The notes: generated from the letters alone by a model not told the origin. A stretch of DNA of 64,000 nt from Actinomadura citrea (GCF_013409045.1 NZ_JACCBT010000001.1:1736001-1800000), one strand, 5' to 3'. Counted from the stretch's first letter, positions 35,023-44,744 are shown. Translations and numbers: made by a program.

Positions 35023-36738
35023 TCACTTGGGGTCCATGCCGAGGAGCCTCTTCCAGATGCCGCCCCGGCCGCCCCCCGAATGCGCGGCCATGGGCTGGCC
35101 GAACACCGGGTCCCCGGTGACGAACTGGAGGATCTCGCGGAAGGTCGCCTCCAGGTCCGGGCCGATCTGCAGCGCGTTCAGCCGGCGGTTGTTGGCGGCC
35201 TGCGTCCACTCCAGGTCCTCCGGGATCATGCCGACGAACCGCCATCCGGGCATCAGGTCCATGACGTCCTCCGGGCTGCAGTCCACGTCCGCGCGGGCCC
35301 GGTTGAGGATGAGCGACAGCTTCTCGGGGTCGACGCCGCCGCTCCGGGAGTGCCGTGCCATGGTGATCGCGCTGAGCCAGGCGCGGGCGGCCTCCAGCGT
35401 CACCCGGTTGGGCTCGACCGGGACCAGGATCGCGTCGGCCTCGGGCAGGATCAGGTCGGTGAACGTCATGTGGAAGAGCTCGGCGACGGGCGTGTCGACG
35501 AACACGTAGTCGAACGCCTGCCGCAGCACCGTGATGATCCGCCGGTACAGCATCGCGTTGATCAGCGCCGGGTCGGCCATGGTGACGTCCTGCGGCCCGA
35601 GCAGGGTGAACAGGTCGGCGTCCGGGATGTGCGCGAGATGGGTGCGCACGTTCTCCACCCTGAGTGATCCGTTCACCCGGAGCATGTCGAGGACCGTCGG
35701 CGACTCCACGTTCAGGTACCGCGCGACGTCGGCCTGCTGGAAGTTGGTGTCGACCAGCGCCACCCTCCCGGGCCGGCCGGCCGCGTGCAGATGCCTGGCC
35801 GCGTAGACCGACAGGTTCACGGCCGTCGTGGTCTTGCCCACGCCGCCCTTGGCCGAGGCGATCGCGATGACCCGCCCCAGAGGCACGGGGGGCGCGGGGA
35901 CCTGCGGGGCGGCCGCCGCCGTCTGCTGGGGGCCCGGCCACCCGTTCGAGGACGGCTGGGCCGGCATCGCGTTGTGGTCCTGCCTCGTTACGGACCCCTG
36001 GTCCGGCGCCGGCTCCGCATGGCCTCCCGGGACGGGCTGCTGCCCCGCGAACCCCTGCTGCCCGGGCGCGGCAGCGCCCCACGGCTGGTGGTTCGGCGCC
36101 GGGGCGGAGGGCGCGGGCGGTTCGGCGGCCTGCGGCGGCGCGGCACCGGGCCCCTGCGCGAAGGACGGAGGCTGCGCCGGGTTCGGGTTCCAACCCCCGG
36201 CAGAAGGCTGACCGGTGGCAGGCGGTTGTTCTGCGGGTGCCTGCGCGGGCGGTTGTTCGGCGGGCGGCGGGGCGGCCGCGAAAGGTTGGGCCACCGGTTG
36301 CTGCTGCCCGGCGGCCTGCGTCTGGGACGCGGCCGGCGGCCGGGACGCGGCCGGTGGCGGGGCGGCGGGCTGGGCCGGCGGCGGACCCCCGATGCCGAAC
36401 AGCGCCAGCAGGTCCGACATCTTGAGCTGCCCGCCGATGACGTGGACGCCCGGTGCGAAGGTGTCGCCGCGTTCCGCGAAGTATCCGTGCACGAGCACGG
36501 TGAATCCGCGGCCGGCGAGCCCGTTCGCAAGGACGGACACGCCGGCGCCCGGGAGGTCCTCGACGAACCCCGGGGCGAACATGAAGGCGGCAGGGGAGCC
36601 GACCCGCCCGCTCTTGGACAGGTCGCGAAGTTCCGCCGCGGAGGCGGCGTCGTACACCGCGGAGAACCGGCCGGTCTCCCGCAAACTCCGGGCGACGCCC
36701 GGATCCCCCGCGACGACGAGGTTCGGCGCAGTTGCCAT
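35023..36738 (-). CDS. TadZ/CpaE-like ParA ATPase (T4SS-2)
   Basis: About 571 aa. Residues 1-120 resemble the receiver-like domain of CpaE/TadZ (NLVVAGDPGVARSLRETGRF, VLVHGYFAERGDTFAPGVHVIGG). A Pro/Gln-rich linker follows to about 285. The C-terminal MinD/ParA domain has an intact deviant Walker A, AKGGVGKTT (K302), then VALVDTNFQQADVARYLN, VFVDTPVAEL, DAILVPVEPNR and ILNRARADVDC. It likely positions the secretion machine at a membrane site. The start is ATG 36738 or GTG 36741. It is divergent from the VirB4 gene with a 150-bp spacer. Confidence 0.85.
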   Translation of the reverse strand: MATAPNLVVAGDPGVARSLRETGRFSAVYDAASAAELRDLSKSGRVGSPAAFMFAPGFVEDLPGAGVSVLANGLAGRGFTVLVHGYFAERGDTFAPGVHVIGGQLKMSDLLALFGIGGPPPAQPAAPPPAASRPPAASQTQAAGQQQPVAQPFAAAPPPAEQPPAQAPAEQPPATGQPSAGGWNPNPAQPPSFAQGPGAAPPQAAEPPAPSAPAPNHQPWGAAAPGQQGFAGQQPVPGGHAEPAPDQGSVTRQDHNAMPAQPSSNGWPGPQQTAAAAPQVPAPPVPLGRVIAIASAKGGVGKTTTAVNLSVYAARHLHAAGRPGRVALVDTNFQQADVARYLNVESPTVLDMLRVNGSLRVENVRTHLAHIPDADLFTLLGPQDVTMADPALINAMLYRRIITVLRQAFDYVFVDTPVAELFHMTFTDLILPEADAILVPVEPNRVTLEAARAWLSAITMARHSRSGGVDPEKLSLILNRARADVDCSPEDVMDLMPGWRFVGMIPEDLEWTQAANNRRLNALQIGPDLEATFREILQFVTGDPVFGQPMAAHSGGGRGGIWKRLLGMDPK

Positions 36739-36888
36739 CACTCAGTGTCCTCAGCGCTCTGGTTGTCACCCGGTCGGCGAAGCGGCCGGAATCTCTATTA
36801 GCGACTGTGCGGACAATGATGGATGCCGCCAGCCCCGGTTGCCGGACTGTCTCCCTGAGAGCCAACACGACCAGGGAGATGACAGCAC

Positions 36889-39537
36889 ATGGTCAACCTG
36901 AGGGCGGCGCTCGGACGTGTCACCGGGACCAGCCGCGCAGGCCGTTCCGAGGCCGACACCGCCACCATGTGGACCACTCCGTACGCCTGGCGTACCGCCG
37001 ACGGCGTCTACGTCGGCTACAACGGCGAGGTGTGGATGTACCGCACCGTGCGGCTGTCGCCGATGAAGTGGGAGGACCCGGCGGAGCAGCTGTCCATGGC
37101 GGCGCCGCTGGCCAGGCTCCTGGGCGACCTGGGCCGGACGTCGCGGCAGCCCGTGGGCGGGCTGGCGACCCTGTCCAACAACCGCAACGTCCATCTGGTC
37201 TCGATCACTTGGGACGACCTCGTCACCCCGCCGAAGGAGAACACCGACGAACTGCGCGCCTACCAGGCCGAGGCCTTCGGCTTCCTGGCCCCGAAGCGCG
37301 TCCTGTTCGTCGGTGTGCAGCTCCGGTCGTCGCTCATGGACAAGACGTCCCGCGCGGGCAAGGGCTCGCAGGGCGGCATGGGGACGATCAAAGCCCTGAC
37401 CGACCTGGTCAAGGACTCCATGGCCGACGACGTCCCCGACCTGTCCGACTACCAGAAGGACATGGAGCACATCACCTCGATCTTCAAGCGGGCGGACGCG
37501 CAGGAGCCGACCCGCCAGGAGCTCGACCAGCTGGAGTCCTGGTACAACCTCGGGCGGGGCCCGGACGCGGTGATCGAGGAGATGCCGACCCGGCTCGGCG
37601 TCACCGGCATCGGCGAGCTGGAGATGGCCGCCGTCATGCGGTTCGACCAGCCGGTCATGCCGTCCCCGGAGGCCCAGTGGGCGCTGGACGTGATCAGCCA
37701 CCCCGGCGACGCCCCGCACGTCATCTCGATCAGGGCCGAGCTCGAACCGGCGAACCTGACGCGGGCGAGGTCCCGACGGGCGCAGCGCCGGATCATGTCC
37801 AACATGGAGGAGGAGCGCAAGACCCAGGACCTGGAGAAGGTCGAGCTCTCCCAGACCTTCCAGCAGGCCAAGGAGGTCGAGGACTACCTCGCGAACTCCA
37901 ACCAGCCCATGCTGGCCAGGTGCAGCTTCATCATGGCCCGGGAGATGACCGACGCCACCGAGACCTACATGGAGTTCCTCGCCCAGTACTACGGGATCCA
38001 GATGAAGGCGCTGGAGCACCGCCAGATCCAGGCCCTGGAGGAGACCCTCCCCTGCTCGTCCGTCCGGGTGAACCCGTTCCTGCAGGACGTCAACGTGCCG
38101 ATGGTCTCGCACGCGGGGCTCCAGGCGTTCTCCGACCTCGGTGACGACCTCGGCGTCTACGGCGGGCTCATCGACCCGGACGGCACGCCGTTCTTCGTCG
38201 ACCCGCTCGGCGCCCCCCGCAAGAACCTGCCGCCGGTCTTCGGGATCTTCGGGGACCCGGGCAGCGGCAAGACCTTCTTCGCGCAGTCCGTCGCCACCCA
38301 GGCCGCGCTGAACGGCCTGCCGGTGATCTTCGTGAACCCGAAGGGCGGCGACTCCCTCTACGGGATGGTGGACTACGTCCAGCGGCTGGGGATCCCCGCC
38401 GGCCGGGTGTCGATGTCGGCGCTGGAGGAGTCGCCCGGGGCCTTCGACCCGTTCCGGTACGCGCCGCCGACGATCGCGGCCGAGATCGCGAACGTGCACA
38501 TCCTGTCCGCGCTGGACGACTCCCGCGACGGGCTCTCGCTGTCGGAGCGGCTCGCGCTCGGCTCCGGGCTGAAGCGGGGCGCGCTCAACGGCGCGCGCTG
38601 CGTCTGGGACGCCCTGAAGTACGTCCCCGGCGACGACGCCGAGAGGGTGCGCGGCCTGGTGGAGCAGCAGATGGAGGCGTCCTCCATGTTCTCCCTCGGC
38701 ATCGCCCTCCAGCCGCTGCCCCGCCTGGACATGTCGCAGCGGCTCACGCTGGTCGACTTCGACCGAGAACTCGGCCTGCCGGAGGGGAAGACGCCGAGCG
38801 AGTACTCGGTGTCGGAGCGCATCGCGCTCGCGGCGGTGCGCCTGGTCATCCGCGCCTCGCTGGAGATCCTCATCGCCAACCGCTCGGGCGTGCTGATCGT
38901 GGACGAGGCGTGGACCTTCCTCTCGCAGGCCGAGGGCCTGGCCTCGCTGCAGCGCATCTCCCGCGAGGGCCGGTCGCTGAACATCATGCCGGTGTTCCTC
39001 ACCCAGCGGATCGCGGACGTGGTCACCAAGGACCTGGAGTCCTATCTGAGCCGTGTGCTGGTGCTGAAGCTGAACGAGAAGCGCGAGGCGGAGACGGCGC
39101 TGAGGCTGTGCGGCCTGCAGCCGACCGCCGAACGGCTCGCGCAGATCCGCGAGTTCGGCCCGCTGCCCGCGGAGGACGGCAAACCGGCGCGCTGGGCGCG
39201 GGGCATCTTCCGTGACCTGTTCGGGCGGCACGCCCAGGTCGTCCTCGGACCCACGCCGCCGGAGGCGGCGCAGGCGTACAGCACGAACCCGGAGGACCGC
39301 CGCAAGCGCGAGGAGGACCGCCGCCAGCGCGAGGAGGCCGAGCGGGCCGAGTACGAGGCGGCCGTCGCCGCGGCCGCGCGGATGGAACAGCCCGGCGCCG
39401 CAGCGCCGCCGGGGCAGAACGGCGCGGTCCAGGCTCAGGCGGGGCCGGACATCAACGCCGCGCCGCACACGGGGCACGACGTCACCGCCGCGCCGCCGCG
39501 GGCGGGGGAGGAGCAGAACCCATGGCTCGTCGGCTGA
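36889..39537 (+). CDS. VirB4/TraC-like secretion ATPase (T4SS-2)
   Basis: 882 aa. The VirB4 N-terminal domain (about 30-420) is followed by a RecA-like motor with Walker A GDPGSGKT (455-462) and Walker B VLIVDEAWTFL (D672-E673). Also seen are IFVNPKGGDSL, REGRSLNIMPVFLTQ and a C-terminal charged EEDRRQREEAERAEYEA tail, then a disordered end. It differs strongly from the VirB4 of T4SS-1 (882 against 829 aa, different N-terminus and tail), so the two are not recent duplicates. Its end overlaps the VirB6-like gene by 16 bp. Confidence 0.92.
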   Translation: MVNLRAALGRVTGTSRAGRSEADTATMWTTPYAWRTADGVYVGYNGEVWMYRTVRLSPMKWEDPAEQLSMAAPLARLLGDLGRTSRQPVGGLATLSNNRNVHLVSITWDDLVTPPKENTDELRAYQAEAFGFLAPKRVLFVGVQLRSSLMDKTSRAGKGSQGGMGTIKALTDLVKDSMADDVPDLSDYQKDMEHITSIFKRADAQEPTRQELDQLESWYNLGRGPDAVIEEMPTRLGVTGIGELEMAAVMRFDQPVMPSPEAQWALDVISHPGDAPHVISIRAELEPANLTRARSRRAQRRIMSNMEEERKTQDLEKVELSQTFQQAKEVEDYLANSNQPMLARCSFIMAREMTDATETYMEFLAQYYGIQMKALEHRQIQALEETLPCSSVRVNPFLQDVNVPMVSHAGLQAFSDLGDDLGVYGGLIDPDGTPFFVDPLGAPRKNLPPVFGIFGDPGSGKTFFAQSVATQAALNGLPVIFVNPKGGDSLYGMVDYVQRLGIPAGRVSMSALEESPGAFDPFRYAPPTIAAEIANVHILSALDDSRDGLSLSERLALGSGLKRGALNGARCVWDALKYVPGDDAERVRGLVEQQMEASSMFSLGIALQPLPRLDMSQRLTLVDFDRELGLPEGKTPSEYSVSERIALAAVRLVIRASLEILIANRSGVLIVDEAWTFLSQAEGLASLQRISREGRSLNIMPVFLTQRIADVVTKDLESYLSRVLVLKLNEKREAETALRLCGLQPTAERLAQIREFGPLPAEDGKPARWARGIFRDLFGRHAQVVLGPTPPEAAQAYSTNPEDRRKREEDRRQREEAERAEYEAAVAAAARMEQPGAAAPPGQNGAVQAQAGPDINAAPHTGHDVTAAPPRAGEEQNPWLVG

Positions 39538-42500
39538 GGCCCGGCCCGGCCCGCCGCGGCGACCCGCGGAAGCAGAGCCGCCCCGACCGGGTGGAGCCGG
39601 GCGGTGCGAAGCCGGCGCGCCAGAGCCCGCGCCGTGGAGTCCAGCTCCTGGTGTGGGTGCTCGCGCTGACCGTCTTCGGCGGTCTGGCCCTGCTCTCCGG
39701 GCAGACCGAGGGGTTCGGGTCCGGCGGCCGGTCGTCGCACGCGGCCGCGCCCGCCGCGCCGTCGGCGCCTGCCGCAGCGCCGGCGCCCTCCGCGCCGTCG
39801 GCGCCCTCCGCTTCCTACGCCCCCGCGGCGCAGCCCGGGACGGGCTCCGGCGGGCGCCTGCTCGCGGCGGCGCCGGACGACGACGTTCCCACCTACGACA
39901 TCAAGCAGGACGACTGCGACGTCTACAACGAGGCCAGGACCTTCCTGCCGCTGCACCGGTGGACGTCCTTCGAGCTCTTCGTGGTGGACAACGCCCGGAT
40001 CTTCAAGACCCAGCGGTTCGTCTCGATGATCGCCAGCCTGATGTTCATGGCGGCGGCGCTCTGCTGGCGGATCATCGGCGCGCTCATGGGGTTCGGCTAC
40101 TCGTTCGACATGATCTGCCGGGCGGCGGATCCGATCAACTCCGTCGTGCGCACCTTCTCCCTGTACGCGGCGTGGTTCCTGATCCCTTCGTGGATCTTCG
40201 TCATGGCGGCGGTGTTCCGGCGCTGGTCCAGCAGCGGCCACCGCCGGGGGCCCGCGGCCGCGATGCGCCTGATCATGGTGTTCCTGGCCGCGAACGGGTT
40301 GATCTTCTTCATCGGCGACCAGGCCGACAAGCACCAGGACAATCCGACGGCGGCGTACACCGCCCCGTGGATGGCCAAGACCGTCCAGGGCTGGTTCGGG
40401 ACCATGTCGGACTCGCTTTACAGCCTGCAGCAGATCGGCAGAGTCAACGACGGCGTGGCTACGAATCCCGTGTTCTACGACGGCCATCCGGACGGCGGAG
40501 CGGGCAAGGTCACCTGCGCGCAACTCGACGAGAAACTCAACACCGAGTACATGAGCCGGAACGAGAAGACCTCGCTCGCCGATGGCAAACAGGCGATGGT
40601 GCAGGTGAGCAAGATGTGGGAGATCTCGCTCGTCCGTTCCTGGCAGGCCGCGCAGTTCGGCGAAGGGACGAAGCAGTTCCCCTCGCCGGCTCATGCCTCC
40701 TGTCGCTGGCTCGAGGCCAACGCCGACGTGAGCACCGAGAGCAAGCTGGAGGCCTACGACCTGGCCACCGGCCACGGCAAGGGCAGGACCACGGCGAACT
40801 CGGCCCGCGGGTACTTCATCGACCCCGCCGCGGACGAGCAGATGATCATGATCGCCTGGGGCGCCTGCAAGGCCAACGACGACGGGCTCGGCAGCGCCCA
40901 CACGATCCCGCAGTGGGACAAGGCCACCGACACCAAGGACAAGGCGAAGGCCTGCGAGAAGCTCTACAGCGACGTCACCTACGAGGATGACAAGAGCGGG
41001 CACCAGTTCAGCGTCGCCGGCATCGACGTGCTCTGCTTCCTCTGCGACAACGGCACGATGGGCACGTTCTACTTCAACGGCGACGACGAGCTCAAGGACA
41101 AGCTGGGGAACTGCTACGCGAGCGAGCCGGCCTGCCAGGCCGACTGGAACTTCGTCAGCGCCTGGCTGGGCAAGAACCAGGCCCAGCGGCTCACCCAGGG
41201 CCTGATGTCGATGATCGTCGCCTTCGTCTTCCTGTTCGTCATGGGACCGATGGCGATCGGTATGACGGTGTCCAGTGTGGGTTTGGCAGGACTAGTCATG
41301 ATCTTGCCATTGACACTACTGCTGATAGGAGCAGGCCTGCCGCAAGGCATGAGACTGCTCAAACTCACCGGAGCGGCGGCGGCGGGTGATGCCCTCTTCA
41401 CCCTCGGGCTGACGTTCCTGACCATGCTCACCGATACCACGTACCAGGCCATCGAGGCGACCACCAACGATGCCACACCGAACTTCTTCCAGCAGGTCGC
41501 GCAAGGCGCGGCCCCCTTGGTGGCGCTGTTCCTGTTCAGAAAGATCAGCAAGATCCTGAGCCTGGGGGACATCTCCTCCACCACAGGGGCCACGGGGTTC
41601 GCCTCGGCCATCGTGTTGCGGAGCAGTGGTGATCGGAGGCTGTCGCGCAACGCCGGCCAGCAGGTGTCCCAGCGCCTCGGCCGCCTCGGCGTGGGCAAGG
41701 CGAGGCTGGCCGCCCTGGACGAGCGGTCGCTGCAGCGGCGCATGCTCAACAACCGTGCGACGAGGGCGGTCGCCGGTGTGGCGAAGCGGGGGGCGCAGCG
41801 AGCCACCCGCCCGATCACCGACTGGGCGAAGGACAAGTACGACGGCAGCCGCGCGAAGCTCCAGCAGGGTGTCAACGCCCTGCAGCGCAAGGCCGCGTCC
41901 GGGTCGCCCGCGCAGCGTGCGGCCGCGTACGCCGGGCTGACCGCCGGCCTGGCCGGCCTGACGATGGTGGCGCCGCCGGCGGTGCTGGCGACGCTGCCGC
42001 TGATGGCCTTCACCGGCTCCGCCGCGGCCGGGCGCGGCATCCAGGCCGGGGTCAACGGCGTCAGAGGCGTGCGCTCCGGCGCCGGCGGCGACGGGACGGG
42101 CATGGAGGCGATCTCCGCGGCGGGCATGCCCACGGCCGGGAGCGCCCGGTCGGGTCTGCGGCAGGCCGACGACTGGCATCGCAACATCATCCGCGTCAGC
42201 GACTCCGAGGAGCAGCGGCGGCTGATGGGCCAGCACGCCGAGGAGGGCCTGAACATGCTGCGGGCCCGGCAGTGGGGCGAAGGGCAGCCCGGCGGGCTCA
42301 ACCCGGAGTTCACCGGGTTCGTCAACGACGAGGAGAAGATGCGGGCGCTCGCCGACGCGGCGAACGCGATGGGGCTGAACGCCAGTCAGCTCGCGGTCAG
42401 CAACCAGGGACTGCTCGCCCCCAACGTGGAGTTCGCGGGCGGCCGGCCCCAGGGCATCACCGCCGAGCAGTTGGGCATGCTCCCGCACCTGTTCCTCCCC

Positions 42501-43562
42501 GCGCGCGACCGGCGGGCCCAGATGACCTCCGACGGGGTCATGGAGACCCAGGATCAGCAGATCGCCCGGATGACGGCGCAGCTCAGGGAACGCGGCTACA
42601 TCACCGATGAAGGCGAGATCGTCAACGTCCTCGAAGCCCACGGCCTCGACACGCGCCTTCCCGAGGTGAAGGTGCGGGTGGAGCGCTGGCTCGAAGGGGG
42701 CAAGGACGAGGAGATCTCACGCATCACCATCGCCCCCCGGCGGGGGGAGGTCGCCGCCGTGGAGGCGGCCCGGGACTGGGCCAATGACGTCGACATGCCG
42801 AGCCGCGACATTCGCCAGCACCGCGATCTGGAGGCGGTGAGCGGTGTGATGACCGCTGCGCGGAGAGAGATCGGAGACTTCAACACGATCCGCATCGAGA
42901 TGCCGGACGGCACCTTCGCGTCGGCCGGCAACCTCCAGCGCCAGCTCGAAGGGGAGATCCGCTCCATGGCGAGCATCGCCCTGGAGACCAAGAACCTGCA
43001 CGACACGATGAACACGGGAGCGATCACCGGGGAGTTCTTCGGAGAGGAGTACGCCCGGCTCACCCAGATGCAGCGGGAGTCCGCCCAGCAGGTCGACAGG
43101 CTGAGCGCCATGTTCCGGGACGCGGTCGACGCGTCCCGCTCGGCGCGCGGCGTCTGCGAACTGCGGGTGCAGATGGCCGATCCGAGCAGCATGATCGACG
43201 CCGGTGAGCTGACGCGGCTCGCCGACCAGATCACCAAGAGCAACCAGCAGGCGCAGCAGCAGGTGCACCAGGAGATCGACAGGCTGGTCGGTGCCATCTC
43301 CCAGCGGCCGACCGACTCCGGAGCCGCAGCGGCGATCATCCGCAACCTCGACGACCTGAGGGACATGTTCGACAGGCAGGGCCGTGGCGAACGCTCGGAG
43401 AACCAGGCGGTGCTCGACCGGCTGAGCGACCTGGAGCGGTCTCTCCAGGACAGCAGGCGGATGACCCAGGTCGACCCCCGGCTGGCGGCGAACGCGAACA
43501 CTCCGGTCGACATCCGGAGGGTGCTGCGGGACATGTACCGGGACGAGATGTCCAGGACGTAG
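39522..43562 (+). CDS. Giant VirB6/TrbL-like channel protein with long cytoplasmic tail (T4SS-2)
   Basis: 1346 aa. It has an N-terminal signal-anchor (LLVWVLALTVFGGLALLSG), a Pro/Ala linker, then helices near residues 165-265, a Cys-containing extracytoplasmic loop (about 270-540, with CFLCDN and ASEPACQADW), further helices at about 560-690, and another pair near 815-845. The remaining 500 residues are soluble, helix-rich and partly coiled coil (REIGDFNTIR, ITKSNQQAQQQVHQEIDRL), ending in VDIRRVLRDMYRDEM. Polytopic core plus long tail fits TrbL/VirB6 'extended' proteins. ATG 39522 follows GGAGGAG. A stretch at about 41270-41360 uses unusual A/T-ending codons. Confidence 0.8.
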   Translation: MARRLRPGPARRGDPRKQSRPDRVEPGGAKPARQSPRRGVQLLVWVLALTVFGGLALLSGQTEGFGSGGRSSHAAAPAAPSAPAAAPAPSAPSAPSASYAPAAQPGTGSGGRLLAAAPDDDVPTYDIKQDDCDVYNEARTFLPLHRWTSFELFVVDNARIFKTQRFVSMIASLMFMAAALCWRIIGALMGFGYSFDMICRAADPINSVVRTFSLYAAWFLIPSWIFVMAAVFRRWSSSGHRRGPAAAMRLIMVFLAANGLIFFIGDQADKHQDNPTAAYTAPWMAKTVQGWFGTMSDSLYSLQQIGRVNDGVATNPVFYDGHPDGGAGKVTCAQLDEKLNTEYMSRNEKTSLADGKQAMVQVSKMWEISLVRSWQAAQFGEGTKQFPSPAHASCRWLEANADVSTESKLEAYDLATGHGKGRTTANSARGYFIDPAADEQMIMIAWGACKANDDGLGSAHTIPQWDKATDTKDKAKACEKLYSDVTYEDDKSGHQFSVAGIDVLCFLCDNGTMGTFYFNGDDELKDKLGNCYASEPACQADWNFVSAWLGKNQAQRLTQGLMSMIVAFVFLFVMGPMAIGMTVSSVGLAGLVMILPLTLLLIGAGLPQGMRLLKLTGAAAAGDALFTLGLTFLTMLTDTTYQAIEATTNDATPNFFQQVAQGAAPLVALFLFRKISKILSLGDISSTTGATGFASAIVLRSSGDRRLSRNAGQQVSQRLGRLGVGKARLAALDERSLQRRMLNNRATRAVAGVAKRGAQRATRPITDWAKDKYDGSRAKLQQGVNALQRKAASGSPAQRAAAYAGLTAGLAGLTMVAPPAVLATLPLMAFTGSAAAGRGIQAGVNGVRGVRSGAGGDGTGMEAISAAGMPTAGSARSGLRQADDWHRNIIRVSDSEEQRRLMGQHAEEGLNMLRARQWGEGQPGGLNPEFTGFVNDEEKMRALADAANAMGLNASQLAVSNQGLLAPNVEFAGGRPQGITAEQLGMLPHLFLPARDRRAQMTSDGVMETQDQQIARMTAQLRERGYITDEGEIVNVLEAHGLDTRLPEVKVRVERWLEGGKDEEISRITIAPRRGEVAAVEAARDWANDVDMPSRDIRQHRDLEAVSGVMTAARREIGDFNTIRIEMPDGTFASAGNLQRQLEGEIRSMASIALETKNLHDTMNTGAITGEFFGEEYARLTQMQRESAQQVDRLSAMFRDAVDASRSARGVCELRVQMADPSSMIDAGELTRLADQITKSNQQAQQQVHQEIDRLVGAISQRPTDSGAAAAIIRNLDDLRDMFDRQGRGERSENQAVLDRLSDLERSLQDSRRMTQVDPRLAANANTPVDIRRVLRDMYRDEMSRT

Positions 43563-43806
43563 CCGTGTTCCACAGGCCCGGCCCGCTTCGCTCGCCTGGC
43601 GGCTGTGTTTCACAGTCCCGGCCCGCTTCGCTCGCCTGGCGGCTCGCTGCGTGACCGGGCCTGGGGCGAACGCGGCATCGCTTCGCGATCTGCCCGGTTC
43701 CGCTCGCCTCCGGCTTCGCTCCACCGGCCAGTTCACGCGTTCGCGCGCATGGCCGAGGCCACTTCGCGAAAGGCCCTAGCCGGAAACCGCCGAGCCGCAA
43801 GAAGAA
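43563..43806. repeat. 40-bp tandem repeat and GC-rich intergenic repeats
   Basis: After the VirB6-like stop, two 40-bp copies stand head to tail (43565-43604 and 43605-43644) with two differences; each contains CCCGGCCCGCTTCGCTCGCC. Further fragments follow with the same GCTTCGCTC core (for example near 43680-43730). No gene was found in the 338-bp gap up to the next stop codon. Confidence 0.8.
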
Positions 43807-43839
43807 CCGGCCTCCGCCCCGCTGTGGGGTGGAGGCCGG
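43807..43839. terminator. Hairpin in the 43.8-kb convergent gap
   Basis: 14-bp arms (43807-43820 and 43826-43839) with one mismatch and a 5-base loop. It lies between convergent genes and may serve the VirB4-VirB6 transcript. Confidence 0.6.
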
Positions 43840-43866
43840 TCGTCGTCGGGGTTCGGGTCGTGTTCC

Positions 43867-43887
43867 CGCAGGTTCGGGGAACCTGCG
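43867..43887 (-). terminator. Short hairpin after the 190-aa gene
   Basis: Perfect 9-bp arms CGCAGGTTC/GAACCTGCG with a GGG loop, 13 bases past the stop of the minus-strand gene. There is no clear T-run. Confidence 0.5.
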
Positions 43888-43900
43888 CCTGCGCGGGCGT

Positions 43901-44473
43901 TCAGCTGACGCCCTCGCAGGGGTTGTAGTCGTGCTTCTTGGAGCACGACTCGAACTTCTTGGCGTACTCGTTGACCTTGCCGTCGAACACGCTCTCGGAG
44001 TCGATGACCTGCCACTCGGTCTCTTCCACACCGAAGGTCTGGTCGAACGTGAGGCGGGTCCCGTCCGCGGAGAGGGTGCCCTTGACCGGCCCGTAGTCAC
44101 CCAGGCCGTTGAGCTCGAACGTGTTGCCCGTGCCCACGCCGTTGAACGCCTTCGCCTTCGGGTCCTCGACCTTGCGGCCGTTGCCGTCGAAGTGCACCAG
44201 CGTGTAGGTCCCGGTCACCTGACCGCCCTGGGGGTAGACCTTGAAGGCCAGCAGGGCGTGCTGCTCGCCCTGCTCGACCATCGCGATGACCGGACGGGGC
44301 TGGTTCTCGGTCGCCGGGGCCGTCGCGGTGGGCTTGGGGTCGGCGTGGTCGCCGTCGCTGTCCGAGCCGGTCATCTTGATGAGACCGAACGTCAGGCCGG
44401 CGGCGGCCAGTGCGGCCACGACGGCCAGGACGATGAGCTGGATGCGTCGGTTGTTCGGCTTCGCGCTGTTCAC
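43901..44473 (-). CDS. Membrane-anchored exported protein of unknown function
   Basis: 190 aa. An N-terminal helix (LIVLAVVAALAAAGLTFGLI, about 13-32) is followed by an Asp/Pro/Thr linker and a beta-rich exported domain (IAMVEQGEQHALLAFKVYPQ, VTGTYTLVHFDGNG, TFELNGLGDYGPVKG) ending with two cysteines (CSKKHDYNPC) that may pair. The 'variant extracellular barrel' look is not tied to a known family. GTG 44473 has AAAGGA seven bases upstream. The gene has its own leader with a hairpin and an individual terminator. It lies within T4SS-2 and may be a surface component. Confidence 0.75.
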   Translation of the reverse strand: MNSAKPNNRRIQLIVLAVVAALAAAGLTFGLIKMTGSDSDGDHADPKPTATAPATENQPRPVIAMVEQGEQHALLAFKVYPQGGQVTGTYTLVHFDGNGRKVEDPKAKAFNGVGTGNTFELNGLGDYGPVKGTLSADGTRLTFDQTFGVEETEWQVIDSESVFDGKVNEYAKKFESCSKKHDYNPCEGVS

Positions 44474-44499
44474 GGTTGTTCCTTTCGGTGAAGGCGCGA

Positions 44500-44524
44500 G
44501 AAGCCGGGTGATGGACCCGGCTTC
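44500..44524 (-). promoter_or_regulatory. Hairpin in the leader of the 190-aa gene
   Basis: Perfect 10-bp arms GAAGCCGGGT/ACCCGGCTTC around a 5-base loop, 27 bases before the GTG. It could be an attenuator or a stabilising 5' structure. No known riboswitch pattern was recognised. Confidence 0.45.
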
Positions 44525-44677
44525 TGTGCGCGTCTGATGAGATGCGAACGGGGCCGGGTCGGCTCTGTTTGCAATGTGCTCATCAATTGTCGCGCACAGC
44601 ACACCTCACTCGCAAGTGGAAGGTGCACTGTGACTGTTTTTGGCAAGTCTTGTAGGCGGATCGACGACACAAAAGAA

Positions 44678-44735
44678 AACGGCCGTTACGCCGATTCCGC
44701 GTGATCAAGATCACGCGGAATCGGCGGCCGTCATG
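44678..44735 (-). terminator. Intrinsic terminator of the 1266-aa gene
   Basis: Perfect 17-bp arms (44690-44706 and 44709-44725) around AA, extended by imperfect pairing outward. On the minus strand it is followed by a TTTTCTTTTG tract, about 20 bases after the stop. Confidence 0.9.
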
Positions 44736-44744
44736 GGCGAGGTC

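Noticed and set aside
33469..36738. Tad/Flp pilus locus based on TadZ- and CpaF-like proteins
   Set aside because: No TadB/TadC, prepilin or prepilin peptidase gene is present; the neighbours are VirB4, VirB6 and VirD4 types.
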